The position numbers and the translations under genes were made by a program. A model generated the notes under the pieces. That model worked only from the letters and a program-made list of their open reading frames with translations. It did no database searches and was not told where the DNA came from. A stretch of DNA of 64,000 nucleotides from Streptomyces sp. Z26. GTDB lineage: Bacteria; Actinomycetota; Actinomycetes; Streptomycetales; Streptomycetaceae. Below, in pieces: positions 45,301-53,331 of this stretch (position 1 is its first letter; every line of letters begins with the position of its first letter). Location of the stretch: the NCBI RefSeq assembly GCF_003665095.1, contig NZ_RCHV01000002.1, positions 6,368,501 through 6,432,500 on the forward strand. Direction: 5' to 3'.

Positions 45301-46906
45301 CGAGAAGGTCGGCGTCGGCACCGACCTCCGCGCCGAACAGGCCCGCGCCGAGAGCGACGAGAGCGCGGCACTGGCCACCCTCGACCGGCTCACCAACAAG
45401 GTCCGCACCCGCGCCGCCCAGCTCCTCGACGGCTCGGAGGGCGCCGACGGCCCGTCCCGGCAGGCCGCCGCCGCCCGCGCCGAGTCGCTGGTGCAGGTCC
45501 TGGAGTCCCGCTCCTCCGAGGCCAGCGAACGCCTGGGCCGACTGCGCGGCGAGGCCGAACGGCTCGCGCCCGCCGACGGCGGCGCCCACACCGAGCTGCC
45601 CGAGCACCTGGTGCCCGCCGACGCCGAACAGGCCCGCACGCTGCTGCGCGCCGCCCACACCGAACTCGCCGCCCGCGACGACGAGTCGGCGTCCGCCACC
45701 GCCGCCCTCGACGAGCTGCGGCACACCCACCGCGCCGCCGAGGACGCCGCGGGCGGCTTCGACGAGACCGCCGCCATGCTCCGCGACCTGCTGCGCGAGC
45801 CCCACTCCGGCGCGGACGAGCAGGACGAGGAGCCCGACCCGTACCCGGGCACCCTGCCCGAGGCACGGCAGTCCGCCGCCGAGTCCCGCCGCTCCCTGCG
45901 CGGCTGCGCGGCCGACCTGTCCGCCGCCGAGCAGGCCGTACGGGAGGCGGGCGACGTCCTCGTACGGCACGCCAACTCCACGCGCTACGAGCAGGTCCGC
46001 ACCCCCGCCCGGCAGCAGATCCGCGAACTGCCCGCCGCCGCCCTGCCGGAGCACGCGGCGGCGTGGGCCGCCGCGTTCGCGCCGCGCCTGCGGGTCCTCT
46101 CCGACGAGCTGGAGCAGCTGGAACGCAACCGCGACAGCATCGTCGACCGGCTGCGCGGGCTCGTCGAGTCGTCGGTGGCGACGCTCCGTTCGGCGCAGCG
46201 CCTGTCGCGGCTGCCGGAGGGGCTGGGGGAGTGGTCGGGGCAGGAGTTCCTGCGCGTCCGCTTCGACGACCCCGACCAGGCCACCCTCACCGAACGGCTC
46301 GGCGAGGTCATCGACGAGGCGACCCGGGCCGCCGTCCGCAAGAACTCCGACCTCCGCCGCGACGGCATGTCCCTGCTGCTGCGTGGCGTGCACGCCGCGC
46401 TCCAGCCGCGCGGCGTGTCCGTGGAGATCCTCAAGCCGGACGCGGTGCTGCGGGCGGAACGCGTCCCGGTCGGGCAGATGGGCGACGTGTTCTCCGGCGG
46501 GCAGCTGCTCACCGCCGCCATCGCGCTGTACTGCACGATGGCGGCGCTCCGCAGCAACGACCGGGGCCGCGACCGGCACCGGCACGCGGGCACCCTCTTC
46601 CTCGACAACCCCATCGGCCGCGCCAACGCCACGTACCTGCTGGAGCTCCAGCGCGCCGTCGCGGACGCGCTCGGGGTGCAACTCCTCTACACCACCGGGC
46701 TGTTCGACACGACGGCGCTCGCGGAGTTCCCCCTCGTGATCCGCCTGCGGAACGACGCGGACCTCCGCGCCGGGCTGAAGTACATCAGCGTCGAGGAGCA
46801 CCTGCGGCCCGGCCTGCCGCGCGACCACGCGGAGGGCGAGCCGGGCGACGGCGAGACCGTGCACGGCGAGATCACCGCGACGCGGATGTACCGCCGCCCC
46901 GAGTAG
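42332..46906 (+). CDS. SMC-like ABC ATPase (MksB/JetC/MukB-type), 1524 aa
   Basis: A very large coiled-coil ATPase. The N-terminal head holds Walker A at LENGGGKSVLLK (Lys69); then come long Ala/Glu/Arg-rich coiled coils over about residues 290-1290, broken near 690-770 by a globular part (GIPALPGWRYLAQAV, PELVDGVVITDPDS). The C-terminal head has the ABC signature FSGGQLLTAA (Ser1388) and a Walker B of TLFLDNPIGRANAT with Asp1425. The usual catalytic Glu after the Asp is Asn1426. Length and layout fit MukB, MksB or JetC, which entrap DNA. Start ATG 42332 gives the expected RIRLYSIGP N-terminal strand; Shine-Dalgarno is weak. No JetD nuclease gene follows. Confidence 0.88.
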   Translation: MYELSRIRLYSIGPAGARYADTVLDLRGVGEPVPDPAPAQADFFEDEPTGPPRRPAPAGVLFLENGGGKSVLLKLIFSVMLPGHRNTLGGASSGVLRKFLLADDCGHVALEWQHTRTGETVVVGKVSEWRGRQVSGDPRKFAEAWYAFRPGPGMSLDSLPVAESAAMRPAAEGASSARGRRRTMKGFRDVLTETGKAYPNLDVVWEEVHERWNEHLTGLGLDPELFRYQREMNADEGEAAGLFAVKNDSDFTDLLLRAVTDTRDTDGLADLVHGFAHKLGRRAELTAERDFTAGSLDLLTRIADAAEARSRTRDVHAGAERRTRTLARRLSARAVRERERAAELAQGLDTAGRAVTAAEDARARADRTAAELAYRHASLALAAGEKAAAAQRRELLDARTLHSAWQAAETVLQHRAAADRAERVAAAIREAERDAAPALAARGRAAAELVRALHHAAEEGERVATEQEERSALLQTRGEDAHRDATAAATEAERARSEGDHLRQRLAEVERETAEAVRAGWLDDTAADADPARAALAASDAEKEAVAAADAARETAARATDRAREAGAELARAELGAARAVDAADAARAAHGAEHAAAQALGAEPRLSELLGADAPFTPEELDGNAESLRDLLDTSVAATERQLFTLRTDAAEDSRVLGALGDGGLLPPGPDVLATVDHLGEHGIPALPGWRYLAQAVDPADHAAVLAARPELVDGVVITDPDSHTRAREVLAGAALLPRSAVAVGTAAALLAPTPPPDGSDGGVFLVPPNPAMHDERAADDERTQLRERAVARDEEIRTLAARLSADRQLAARLASWRAGCPEGRLPELAGAADAAGTAAEEAAHRLTEARTVREEADETAAEAARVREERQERAQRARRSADALAGLAFRLRERAKWQARLRELADDAAEPEARAAACLERARAADEDRRAAQRAADDARRTARALRAERAEIAGVPDGAEQRPADGDSPRPSLPALREAYRSASQLYEKVGVGTDLRAEQARAESDESAALATLDRLTNKVRTRAAQLLDGSEGADGPSRQAAAARAESLVQVLESRSSEASERLGRLRGEAERLAPADGGAHTELPEHLVPADAEQARTLLRAAHTELAARDDESASATAALDELRHTHRAAEDAAGGFDETAAMLRDLLREPHSGADEQDEEPDPYPGTLPEARQSAAESRRSLRGCAADLSAAEQAVREAGDVLVRHANSTRYEQVRTPARQQIRELPAAALPEHAAAWAAAFAPRLRVLSDELEQLERNRDSIVDRLRGLVESSVATLRSAQRLSRLPEGLGEWSGQEFLRVRFDDPDQATLTERLGEVIDEATRAAVRKNSDLRRDGMSLLLRGVHAALQPRGVSVEILKPDAVLRAERVPVGQMGDVFSGGQLLTAAIALYCTMAALRSNDRGRDRHRHAGTLFLDNPIGRANATYLLELQRAVADALGVQLLYTTGLFDTTALAEFPLVIRLRNDADLRAGLKYISVEEHLRPGLPRDHAEGEPGDGETVHGEITATRMYRRPE

Positions 46907-47276
46907 CCCCCGACCGCACGGCGCCCCCGTTCCGCGCCGTGTCCCCGTTCCGCGCCTGCGCCCCCCGCGGCGGGCCGTCCTTCCCCGGGGCGGCCCGCCG
47001 CCCCGCCAGCGGCCGTCGCCGCGCCACGCTGCTCGGCTCCGAGACGACGCCGTACCGCTGGACCCACACCTGCCGGGTCACCCACACGTCGAGCACCCCC
47101 CACGTCGCCACCACGGTGCCCGCCACCGTCGCCAGCACCATCGGGAACGCCAGCCACACGCCCGCGTACGAGCACAGCACCGCCACCATCAGCAGCACCA
47201 GGGTCAGCGCCACGATGAGCACCGCCCGTACCGCCGCGGACCGCACGGGGTCCGGCAACCGGGGCTTCGCGTACAT
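46872..47276 (-). CDS. Small integral membrane protein, 134 aa
   Basis: A protein with two adjacent hydrophobic stretches (AVLIVALTLVLLMVAVLCSYA and VLATVAGTVVATWGVLDVWV; about residues 17-60) followed by a basic, Ser/Gly-rich cytoplasmic tail. Family not recognised; it has no motif that suggests function. The ATG at 47276 has GGAG purine-rich sequence 7-12 nt upstream. Its 3' end overlaps the end of the SMC-like ATPase gene by 35 bp on the opposite strand, so the two mRNAs would pair at their tails. Upstream, it diverges from the conservon over a 236-bp gap with no gene. Confidence 0.68.
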   Translation of the reverse strand: MYAKPRLPDPVRSAAVRAVLIVALTLVLLMVAVLCSYAGVWLAFPMVLATVAGTVVATWGVLDVWVTRQVWVQRYGVVSEPSSVARRRPLAGRRAAPGKDGPPRGAQARNGDTARNGGAVRSGATRGGGTSASR

Positions 47277-47512
47277 GTTCTCTCCACTCCCCCTTCACAC
47301 CGCCGGTCGCGCGGGCCTCCCCGACCGCCCGTCCCGCGCCGGCGCACAACCGATACCGCCTCAGGGCATCGACGGACAACTCAGGATGAGGCACCCTGGA
47401 CGACCGGTCGAACCTGGGGCCTTCCCTACGGCTCGGCCGGTGCGCAGTAGTAGGCTCGCGCCGTCTGCTGTTGGAGCACGCCCCGGGCGGCGGGGTAGAC
47501 GGAGGGGAGGCC

Positions 47513-50278
47513 ATGAGCTTTCGCGGTAAGCCGATCCGCCGGAAGATCGTGGCGCTGCTTCTGGTGCCGCTCGTGTCCCTCGTGTCCATCTGGGCCTTCG
47601 CGACCTATCTGACGAGTCGCGAGGCGGCGGACCTCATGGCGTCCACGGACGCCCTCGACCGGGTCGACCGGCCGGTGCACGACGTCACCCACGCCCTTCA
47701 GCGCGAACGCCGCCAGACCCTCGTCCACCTCGCGGACCCGCGCCGTTCCGACGCGCTGACCCGCCTGGACCGCCAGCAGCGGGAGACGGACCGGGCCGTC
47801 GCCACCGTACGGGAACGGGTCGACGGGGAGTTGCGCGACGACCTCGACGACCGGGCCGAGTCCGAACTGGACACCATGCTCCAGGTGCTCTCCAGCCTCC
47901 GGGACCTGCGCCACCGCACGGACGCCAGCACCCTCAGCCGCGGCGGCGCGTTCCAGGCGTACAACGACGTGGTCGACCCGTGCTTCGGCTTCCTCGACTC
48001 GCTGCACGGGCTGGACCGCACGGAGCTGGAGAAGTACGGGCGGGCCCTGGTCGGGGTCGCGCAGGCCCGCGAGTTCCTGTCCCGCGAGGACGCCCTGATG
48101 GCCGCCGCGCTCGCCGCGGGCGAGGTCACCAAGGGCGACCAGCGCGCCTTCTCCGACCGCATCGCCGAACGCAACCTCGCCTACGGCGCCAGCCTCCGGC
48201 AGATGCCCGCCGAGGAGCGCGACCCGTTCGAGAACTACTGGCGCGGCACCAACGGCCGTACCCTCGCCAGCTACGAGGACGCCCTCACCGCCTCCGCCAC
48301 CCGCGACGCCGAGCGCGTCGTCGGCGTGGACCGCTGGGAGGAGACCACCTCCGCCGTCCTCGACGACACCCAGCGGCTCGGCTTCGACGCCCACGAACGC
48401 TTCGAGGCCCGGATCGAGAGCGAGGCCGACGAGGTCACGCTGCGCGCGGGCGTCGCCATCGTCCTCGGCTGCCTCGCCGTCGTCGCGTCGATCGTCGTCT
48501 CCGTACGCGTGGGCCGCAGCCTGATCCGCGACCTGAGCACGCTCCGCAAGGAGGCCAACGAGTCGGCGGGCGTACGGCTGCCCAGCGTGATGCGCCGCCT
48601 CGCCGCGGGCGAGCAGGTCGACGTGGAGACCGAGGCGCCGCGCCTCGACTACCCGCAGGACGAGACCGGGCAGGTCGGGCAGGCGCTCAACACCCTCCAG
48701 CGCGCCGCCGTCGAGGCCGCCGTCAAACAGGCCGACATGCGCCGCGGCGTCTCCGAGGTCTTCGTCAACCTCGCCCGCCGCAACCAGGTCCTGCTGCACC
48801 GCCAGCTGACCCTCCTCGACACGATGGAACGCCGCACCGAGGACGCCGACGAACTCGCTGACCTCTTCCGCCTCGACCACCTCACGACCCGCATGCGGCG
48901 GCACGCGGAGGGCCTCGTCATCCTCTCCGGTGTCGCGCCCTCGCGGCAGTGGCGCAAGCCGGTGCAGCTGATGGACGTCGTACGGGCCGCCGTCGCGGAG
49001 GTCGAGGACTACGAGCGGATCGAGGTGCGGCGGCTGCCGAAGCTCGCCGTCGACGGCAGCGCCGTCGCGGACCTCACCCACCTCGTCGCGGAGCTGCTGG
49101 AGAACGCGACGGTGTTCTCGCCGCCGCACACCGCGGTCCAGGTGCACGGCGAACGCGTCGCCAACGGCTTCACCCTGGAGATCCACGACCGCGGCCTCGG
49201 CATGAACGCCGACGCGCTCCTCGACGCCAACCTCCGGCTCGCCGAGACCCCCGAGTTCGAGCTGTCCGACACCGACCGGCTCGGCCTGTTCGTGGTCTCG
49301 CGGCTCGCGCAGCGCCAGGGCGTACGGGTCTCGCTCCAGCCGTCGCCGTACGGCGGGACCACCGCCGTGGTGCTCATACCCGGCGCGGTCCTCACCGAGA
49401 CCGACGACCGCGACGAGCAGCGGCGCGACGAGCGCCGTGCCGTCACCCGCGGCGACGGCGCCGCCGGGGACGACCGTTTCGCGGCCCTCGCCCAGGTGCC
49501 CGTACCGCTGCTGGAACGGGGCACGGTGCCCGCCGCGCTGGACGGCCCCGTGGAGCTGGAGCCGCCGCTCGACCCGGACGAGGGCGACGACGCGGACGGT
49601 GCGGGCGGCCTCTTCCGCCCCCGTCCGAAGCTCCCCGCCCGGCGGCGCGCCGACCGCCTCCGGGAGCCCGACGACGACCGCGACGCGGCCGCGGACCCCG
49701 CCGCGAACGGCCGCCCCGCACGGGCACGCGAACCCGAGGGCCCGGCCCGCGCCGCCGACGGACCGGCGCCGCTGCCGAGCCGCCGCCGCGGCGCCCCCGT
49801 ACTCGTCTCCGACCACGGCCGCCCCGTCGACGACCGGCGGCGGCCCCTGGACCGGCGGCCCCCCGAGCAGCGGCGCGACCCGGACGCCGACGGCGGCGGC
49901 CCGGCGCCCGTACCCGACCCCGCCCCGGGGCCCGGAACCGACGCCGTGCCGGACGACGCCCCCAGCGGCGGCGGCCCGGGTGGCGGCGGCGGATCGGCCG
50001 CCCTCGGCGGCCTCCCGCGCCGCGTACGGCAGGCCAGCATCGCCCCGCAGCTGCGCGCCGAGGCCCCGTCCCCCGCACCGGGCGACGGCGCCACGGCGGA
50101 CGACGCCGGGGACGCCCGCACCGACGCGGACGACGAACGCGACGCCCGGAAGGTCCGCAGCCGGATGGCGTCGATGCAACGCGGCTGGCAGCGGGGACGC
50201 CGTGAGAGCGGCGACCCGCTGCGGAACGCCGCGGCGGAACCACGAACAGGCACCACACCGGAGGGGGAAGACCGATGA
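47513..50278 (+). CDS. cvnA: Conservon sensor protein CvnA (histidine-kinase-like)
   Basis: A 921-residue membrane protein. A signal-anchor helix (IVALLLVPLVSLVSIWAFA, residues 11-29) and a second helix near 320-342 (AIVLGCLAVVASIVVSVRV) flank an extracellular all-helical NIT-like sensor domain. The cytoplasmic part has a dimerisation region (VSEVFVNLARRNQVLLHRQ) and a GHKL ATPase (HLVAELLENATVFSPPHTA, HDRGLGMNA). The final 280 residues are Pro/Arg/Asp-rich and disordered. CvnA proteins head the four-gene conservons that regulate development and secondary metabolism in Streptomyces. Start ATG 47513 follows GGAGGGGAGG. A -10-like TAGGCT is at 47451-47456. It overlaps cvnB by 4 nt. Confidence 0.93.
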   Translation: MSFRGKPIRRKIVALLLVPLVSLVSIWAFATYLTSREAADLMASTDALDRVDRPVHDVTHALQRERRQTLVHLADPRRSDALTRLDRQQRETDRAVATVRERVDGELRDDLDDRAESELDTMLQVLSSLRDLRHRTDASTLSRGGAFQAYNDVVDPCFGFLDSLHGLDRTELEKYGRALVGVAQAREFLSREDALMAAALAAGEVTKGDQRAFSDRIAERNLAYGASLRQMPAEERDPFENYWRGTNGRTLASYEDALTASATRDAERVVGVDRWEETTSAVLDDTQRLGFDAHERFEARIESEADEVTLRAGVAIVLGCLAVVASIVVSVRVGRSLIRDLSTLRKEANESAGVRLPSVMRRLAAGEQVDVETEAPRLDYPQDETGQVGQALNTLQRAAVEAAVKQADMRRGVSEVFVNLARRNQVLLHRQLTLLDTMERRTEDADELADLFRLDHLTTRMRRHAEGLVILSGVAPSRQWRKPVQLMDVVRAAVAEVEDYERIEVRRLPKLAVDGSAVADLTHLVAELLENATVFSPPHTAVQVHGERVANGFTLEIHDRGLGMNADALLDANLRLAETPEFELSDTDRLGLFVVSRLAQRQGVRVSLQPSPYGGTTAVVLIPGAVLTETDDRDEQRRDERRAVTRGDGAAGDDRFAALAQVPVPLLERGTVPAALDGPVELEPPLDPDEGDDADGAGGLFRPRPKLPARRRADRLREPDDDRDAAADPAANGRPARAREPEGPARAADGPAPLPSRRRGAPVLVSDHGRPVDDRRRPLDRRPPEQRRDPDADGGGPAPVPDPAPGPGTDAVPDDAPSGGGPGGGGGSAALGGLPRRVRQASIAPQLRAEAPSPAPGDGATADDAGDARTDADDERDARKVRSRMASMQRGWQRGRRESGDPLRNAAAEPRTGTTPEGEDR

Positions 50279-50712
50279 CCGGTCCCATGGGGGGCTCGTA
50301 CGGCGGCACGGGCGGCGGGGACGACCTCAACTGGCTGCTGGACGAGCTGGTCCAGCGCGTCACCAGCATCCGCAAGGCACTCGTCCTCTCCGGCGACGGC
50401 CTCGCCCGCGGCAGCTCGGAGGGGCTCACCCGCGAGGACGGCGAGCATTTGGCCGCGGTCGCGTCCGGCTTCCACAGCCTGGCCAAGGGCGTCGGGCGGC
50501 ACTTCGAGGCGGGCGACGTCCGCCAGACGGTGGTGGAGCTGGAGGACGCGTTCCTCTTCGTCACCGCCGCCGGGGACGGCAGCTGCCTGGCCGTCCTCGC
50601 CGACTCCGAGTCCGACGTCGGCCAGGTCGCGTACGAGATGACGCTCCTGGTCAAGCGCGTCGGCGTCCATCTGCGGACGGCTCCCCGCTCCGGTCCGCCG
50701 GGCAGAGGCTGA
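50275..50712 (+). CDS. cvnB: Conservon roadblock/LC7 protein CvnB
   Basis: A 145-residue protein of the roadblock/LC7 fold: LNWLLDELVQRVTSIRKALV, then SGDGLARGSSEGLTREDGE and the VYEMTLLVKRVG-like C-terminal helix. Members act as partners or GTPase-activating proteins for the small GTPase CvnD, and bind CvnA. The ATG overlaps the cvnA stop codon by 4 nt, so translation is coupled. Cytoplasmic, probably at the membrane in the conservon complex. Confidence 0.93.
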   Translation: MTGPMGGSYGGTGGGDDLNWLLDELVQRVTSIRKALVLSGDGLARGSSEGLTREDGEHLAAVASGFHSLAKGVGRHFEAGDVRQTVVELEDAFLFVTAAGDGSCLAVLADSESDVGQVAYEMTLLVKRVGVHLRTAPRSGPPGRG

Positions 50713-50739
50713 CAGGCAGTCGGCGGGCGGGGGGCTCCC

Positions 50740-51144
50740 ATGACGGACCGCTGGTTCGACGACGCGGCAGGGCCGGTGGTACGGCCGTACGCCATGACGC
50801 GTGGTCGCACCCGGAGCGGCGCTTCCGACGCGCGGCTCGACCTGATCGCGCTCGTCCTCGCGGAGAGCGCGGGCGACGGCTCGGCCGCATGGGAGGCCGG
50901 TGACGACATCGACGACCACACGCTCGCCCCGGAGCACGTCGACATCGTCACGCGGGTCCGCCGCACCCCGCAGTCGGTCGCCGAACTGGCCGCGGAACTC
51001 GATCTCCCGGTGGGCGTCGTACGCGTCCTCATCGGTGATCTCATCGACGCGGAGTTGGTCCGCGTCACCCGCCCCGTCCCCCCGGCCGAGCTGCCGGACG
51101 AGGACATACTGCGCGAGGTGATCAATGGTCTTCGGGCGCTCTGA
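50740..51144 (+). CDS. cvnC: Conservon DUF742 protein CvnC
   Basis: A 134-residue DUF742 protein. It starts MTDRWFDDAAGPVVRPYAMT, a hallmark of the family, and has a winged-helix-like C-terminal half (SVAELAAELDLPVGVVRVLI) ending DEDILREVINGLRAL. Its exact role in conservons is unclear; it may link the sensor and GTPase. Start ATG 50740 follows GGGGGG at about 6 nt. Its last 20 nt overlap the start of cvnD in another frame. Confidence 0.93.
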   Translation: MTDRWFDDAAGPVVRPYAMTRGRTRSGASDARLDLIALVLAESAGDGSAAWEAGDDIDDHTLAPEHVDIVTRVRRTPQSVAELAAELDLPVGVVRVLIGDLIDAELVRVTRPVPPAELPDEDILREVINGLRAL

Positions 51145-51751
51145 GCGCAGCCGGGCGAAGGAGGCGGAAGCCGCCGTGAACGAGCCCGTCACCCTGAAGG
51201 TGCTGGTGGCAGGAGGCTTCGGCGTCGGCAAGACGACGTTCGTGGGCTCCGTCAGCGAGATCAGACCGCTGCGTACGGAGGAGGCGCTGACGGAGGCGGG
51301 CCGCGCCCTCGACGACACGAGCGGTGTCGAGGCCAAGGCGACGACCACCGTCGCGATGGACTTCGGCCGCATCACGATCAACGAGAAGGTGCTGCTCTAC
51401 CTCTTCGGCACCCCCGGCCAGAGCCGGTTCTGGTTCCTGTGGGACGAGCTGGCGCAGGGCGCGCTGGGCGCCGTCGTCCTCGCCGACACCCGGCGCCTGG
51501 AGGACTGCTTCGCCGCGATCGACTACTTCGAGCGGCGCGGCATCCCCTTCGCGATCGGCGTCAACTGCTTCGAGGGCGCCGACCGTTACCCCGTGGAGAC
51601 CGTACGGCGGGCGCTCGACCTCGCGGAGAGCGTGCCGGTGATGCTGTGCGACGCGCGGGAGCGCGACTCGGCGCGCGACGTGCTGCTGATGGTCGTGGAG
51701 CACGCCATGCGCACGGCGGTGGCACGGAACCAGCCCGCGCCCGCCCCCTGA
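51125..51751 (+). CDS. cvnD: Conservon small GTPase CvnD
   Basis: A 208-residue Ras-like GTPase. Its P-loop is GGFGVGKTT at about residues 30-38, switch II is FGTPGQSRFW, and specificity falls in GVNCFEG, which replaces the standard NKxD, as is common in this prokaryotic family. It cycles between GTP and GDP forms under control of CvnB and CvnA. Translation is coupled through the 20-nt overlap with cvnC. It completes a full cvnABCD set and converges with glpK. Confidence 0.93.
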   Translation: MVFGRSERSRAKEAEAAVNEPVTLKVLVAGGFGVGKTTFVGSVSEIRPLRTEEALTEAGRALDDTSGVEAKATTTVAMDFGRITINEKVLLYLFGTPGQSRFWFLWDELAQGALGAVVLADTRRLEDCFAAIDYFERRGIPFAIGVNCFEGADRYPVETVRRALDLAESVPVMLCDARERDSARDVLLMVVEHAMRTAVARNQPAPAP

Positions 51752-51812
51752 CCGTACGGGGGACGGGCGCGGGCCGGGTCCCGGCGGGCGGCCACGCGCC
51801 GCCGGCCGCGCC

Positions 51813-53315
51813 TCACTCCTCCTGCCAGCCGAAGCTGCGTTCCACGGCCCGGCGCCAGTTCGCGTACTCCCGCTCGCGCTCCCCGGCGTCCATCCGCGGG
51901 GTCCACTCCGCGTCGCGCCTCCAGTGCGCCCGCAGCTCGTCGAGGTCCGACCACACGCCGGTCGCCAGCCCCGCCGCGTACGCCGCGCCCAGGCACGTGG
52001 TCTCGGCGACCACCGGCCGGGTCACCGGTACGCCGAGGACGTCCGACTGGTGCTGCATCAGCAGGCCGTTGGCGGTCATGCCGCCGTCGACGCGGAGGGT
52101 GGTGATCCGCACGCCCGAGTCCTCGTACATGGCGTCGACCACCTCCCGCGTCTGCCAGCTCGTCGCCTCCAGCACGGCCCGCGCCAGGTGCGCCTTCGTG
52201 ACGTAGCGGGTGAGGCCGGTGACGACGCCGCGCGCGTCCGCGCGCCAGTAGGGCGCGAAGAGGCCGGAGAAGGCCGGGACGATGTACGCGCCACCGTTGT
52301 CGTCGACGCTCGCCGCGAGCGGCTCGATCTCCTCCGCCGACGAGATGATCCCCAACTGGTCCCGGAACCACTGCACCAGCGCCCCGGTGATCGCGATGGA
52401 CCCCTCCAGGCAGTACACGGGCTGCTCGCCGCCGAGCTGGTAGCCCATCGTCGTCAGCAGCCCGTTCCGCGACGCGACCGGCCGGGTGCCGGTGTTGAGC
52501 AGCAGGAACGAGCCGGTGCCGTACGTGTTCTTCGCCTCGCCCACGCCGTAGCAGGTCTGCCCGAAGACCGCCGCCTGCTGGTCGCCGAGCGCCGACGCCA
52601 CCGGCACGCCCGCGAGGACGCCCACGGCCGTGCCGTACACCTCGGCGGACGGACGGATCTCCGGGAGGACCGACTCGGGCACGTTCATCGCCGCGAGGAT
52701 CGACGGGTCCCACTGGAGGGTCTCCAGGTCCATCAGCATCGTGCGGCCCGCGTTGGTCACGTCGGTCACGTGGACGCCGCCGTCGGTGCCGCCGGTGAGG
52801 TTCCAGATCAGCCAGGAGTCCATCGTGCCGAACGCGATGCCGCCCGCCTCCGCGCGCTTCCGCAGCCCCGGCACGTGGTCCAGCAGCCAGGCGATCTTCG
52901 GCCCGGAGAAGTAGCTGGCGAGCGGCAGCCCGGTCCGCTCCCGAAAGCGGTCCTGGCCCTCCTCGCCGCCCAGTTCCGCGCAGAGCGCCGACGTACGGGT
53001 GTCCTGCCAGACGACGGCGTTGTGCACGGGCTCGCCGGTCGCCCGGTCCCACAGGAGCGTGGTCTCCCGCTGGTTGGTGATGCCGAGGGCGGACAGCTGG
53101 TCGGCCCGCAGGCCCGCCCGCGCCAACGCCCCGGCGACGACCTCCTGGGTCTTCGTCCAGATCTCGGCGGCGTCGTGCTCGACCCAGCCGGGCTTCGGGA
53201 AGATCTGCCGGTGCTCCTGCTGGTCGACGGCGACGAGGGCGCCGCCCCGGTCGAAGATGATGCAGCGGCTGGAGGTCGTGCCCTGGTCGATCGCCGCGAC
53301 GTAACTGTCCGTCAT
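51813..53315 (-). CDS. glpK: Glycerol kinase
   Basis: A 500-residue FGGY-family kinase of standard length. YVAAIDQGTTSSRCIIFD is the N-terminal phosphate loop, ITNQRETTLLWDRATGEP and AVVWQDTRT are the substrate-binding signatures, and GGMTANGLLMQHQSDVLGV is the C-terminal FGGY signature. It phosphorylates glycerol to glycerol 3-phosphate with ATP. The start ATG 53315 follows AAGGGA by about 8 nt. It is 16 nt after glpF in one operon, as in the gyl operon of S. coelicolor. No glpD is downstream; cvnD converges instead. The regulator (GylR) is not in the window. Confidence 0.96.
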   Translation of the reverse strand: MTDSYVAAIDQGTTSSRCIIFDRGGALVAVDQQEHRQIFPKPGWVEHDAAEIWTKTQEVVAGALARAGLRADQLSALGITNQRETTLLWDRATGEPVHNAVVWQDTRTSALCAELGGEEGQDRFRERTGLPLASYFSGPKIAWLLDHVPGLRKRAEAGGIAFGTMDSWLIWNLTGGTDGGVHVTDVTNAGRTMLMDLETLQWDPSILAAMNVPESVLPEIRPSAEVYGTAVGVLAGVPVASALGDQQAAVFGQTCYGVGEAKNTYGTGSFLLLNTGTRPVASRNGLLTTMGYQLGGEQPVYCLEGSIAITGALVQWFRDQLGIISSAEEIEPLAASVDDNGGAYIVPAFSGLFAPYWRADARGVVTGLTRYVTKAHLARAVLEATSWQTREVVDAMYEDSGVRITTLRVDGGMTANGLLMQHQSDVLGVPVTRPVVAETTCLGAAYAAGLATGVWSDLDELRAHWRRDAEWTPRMDAGEREREYANWRRAVERSFGWQEE

Positions 53316-53331
53316 GGGGTGCGTCCCTTGC

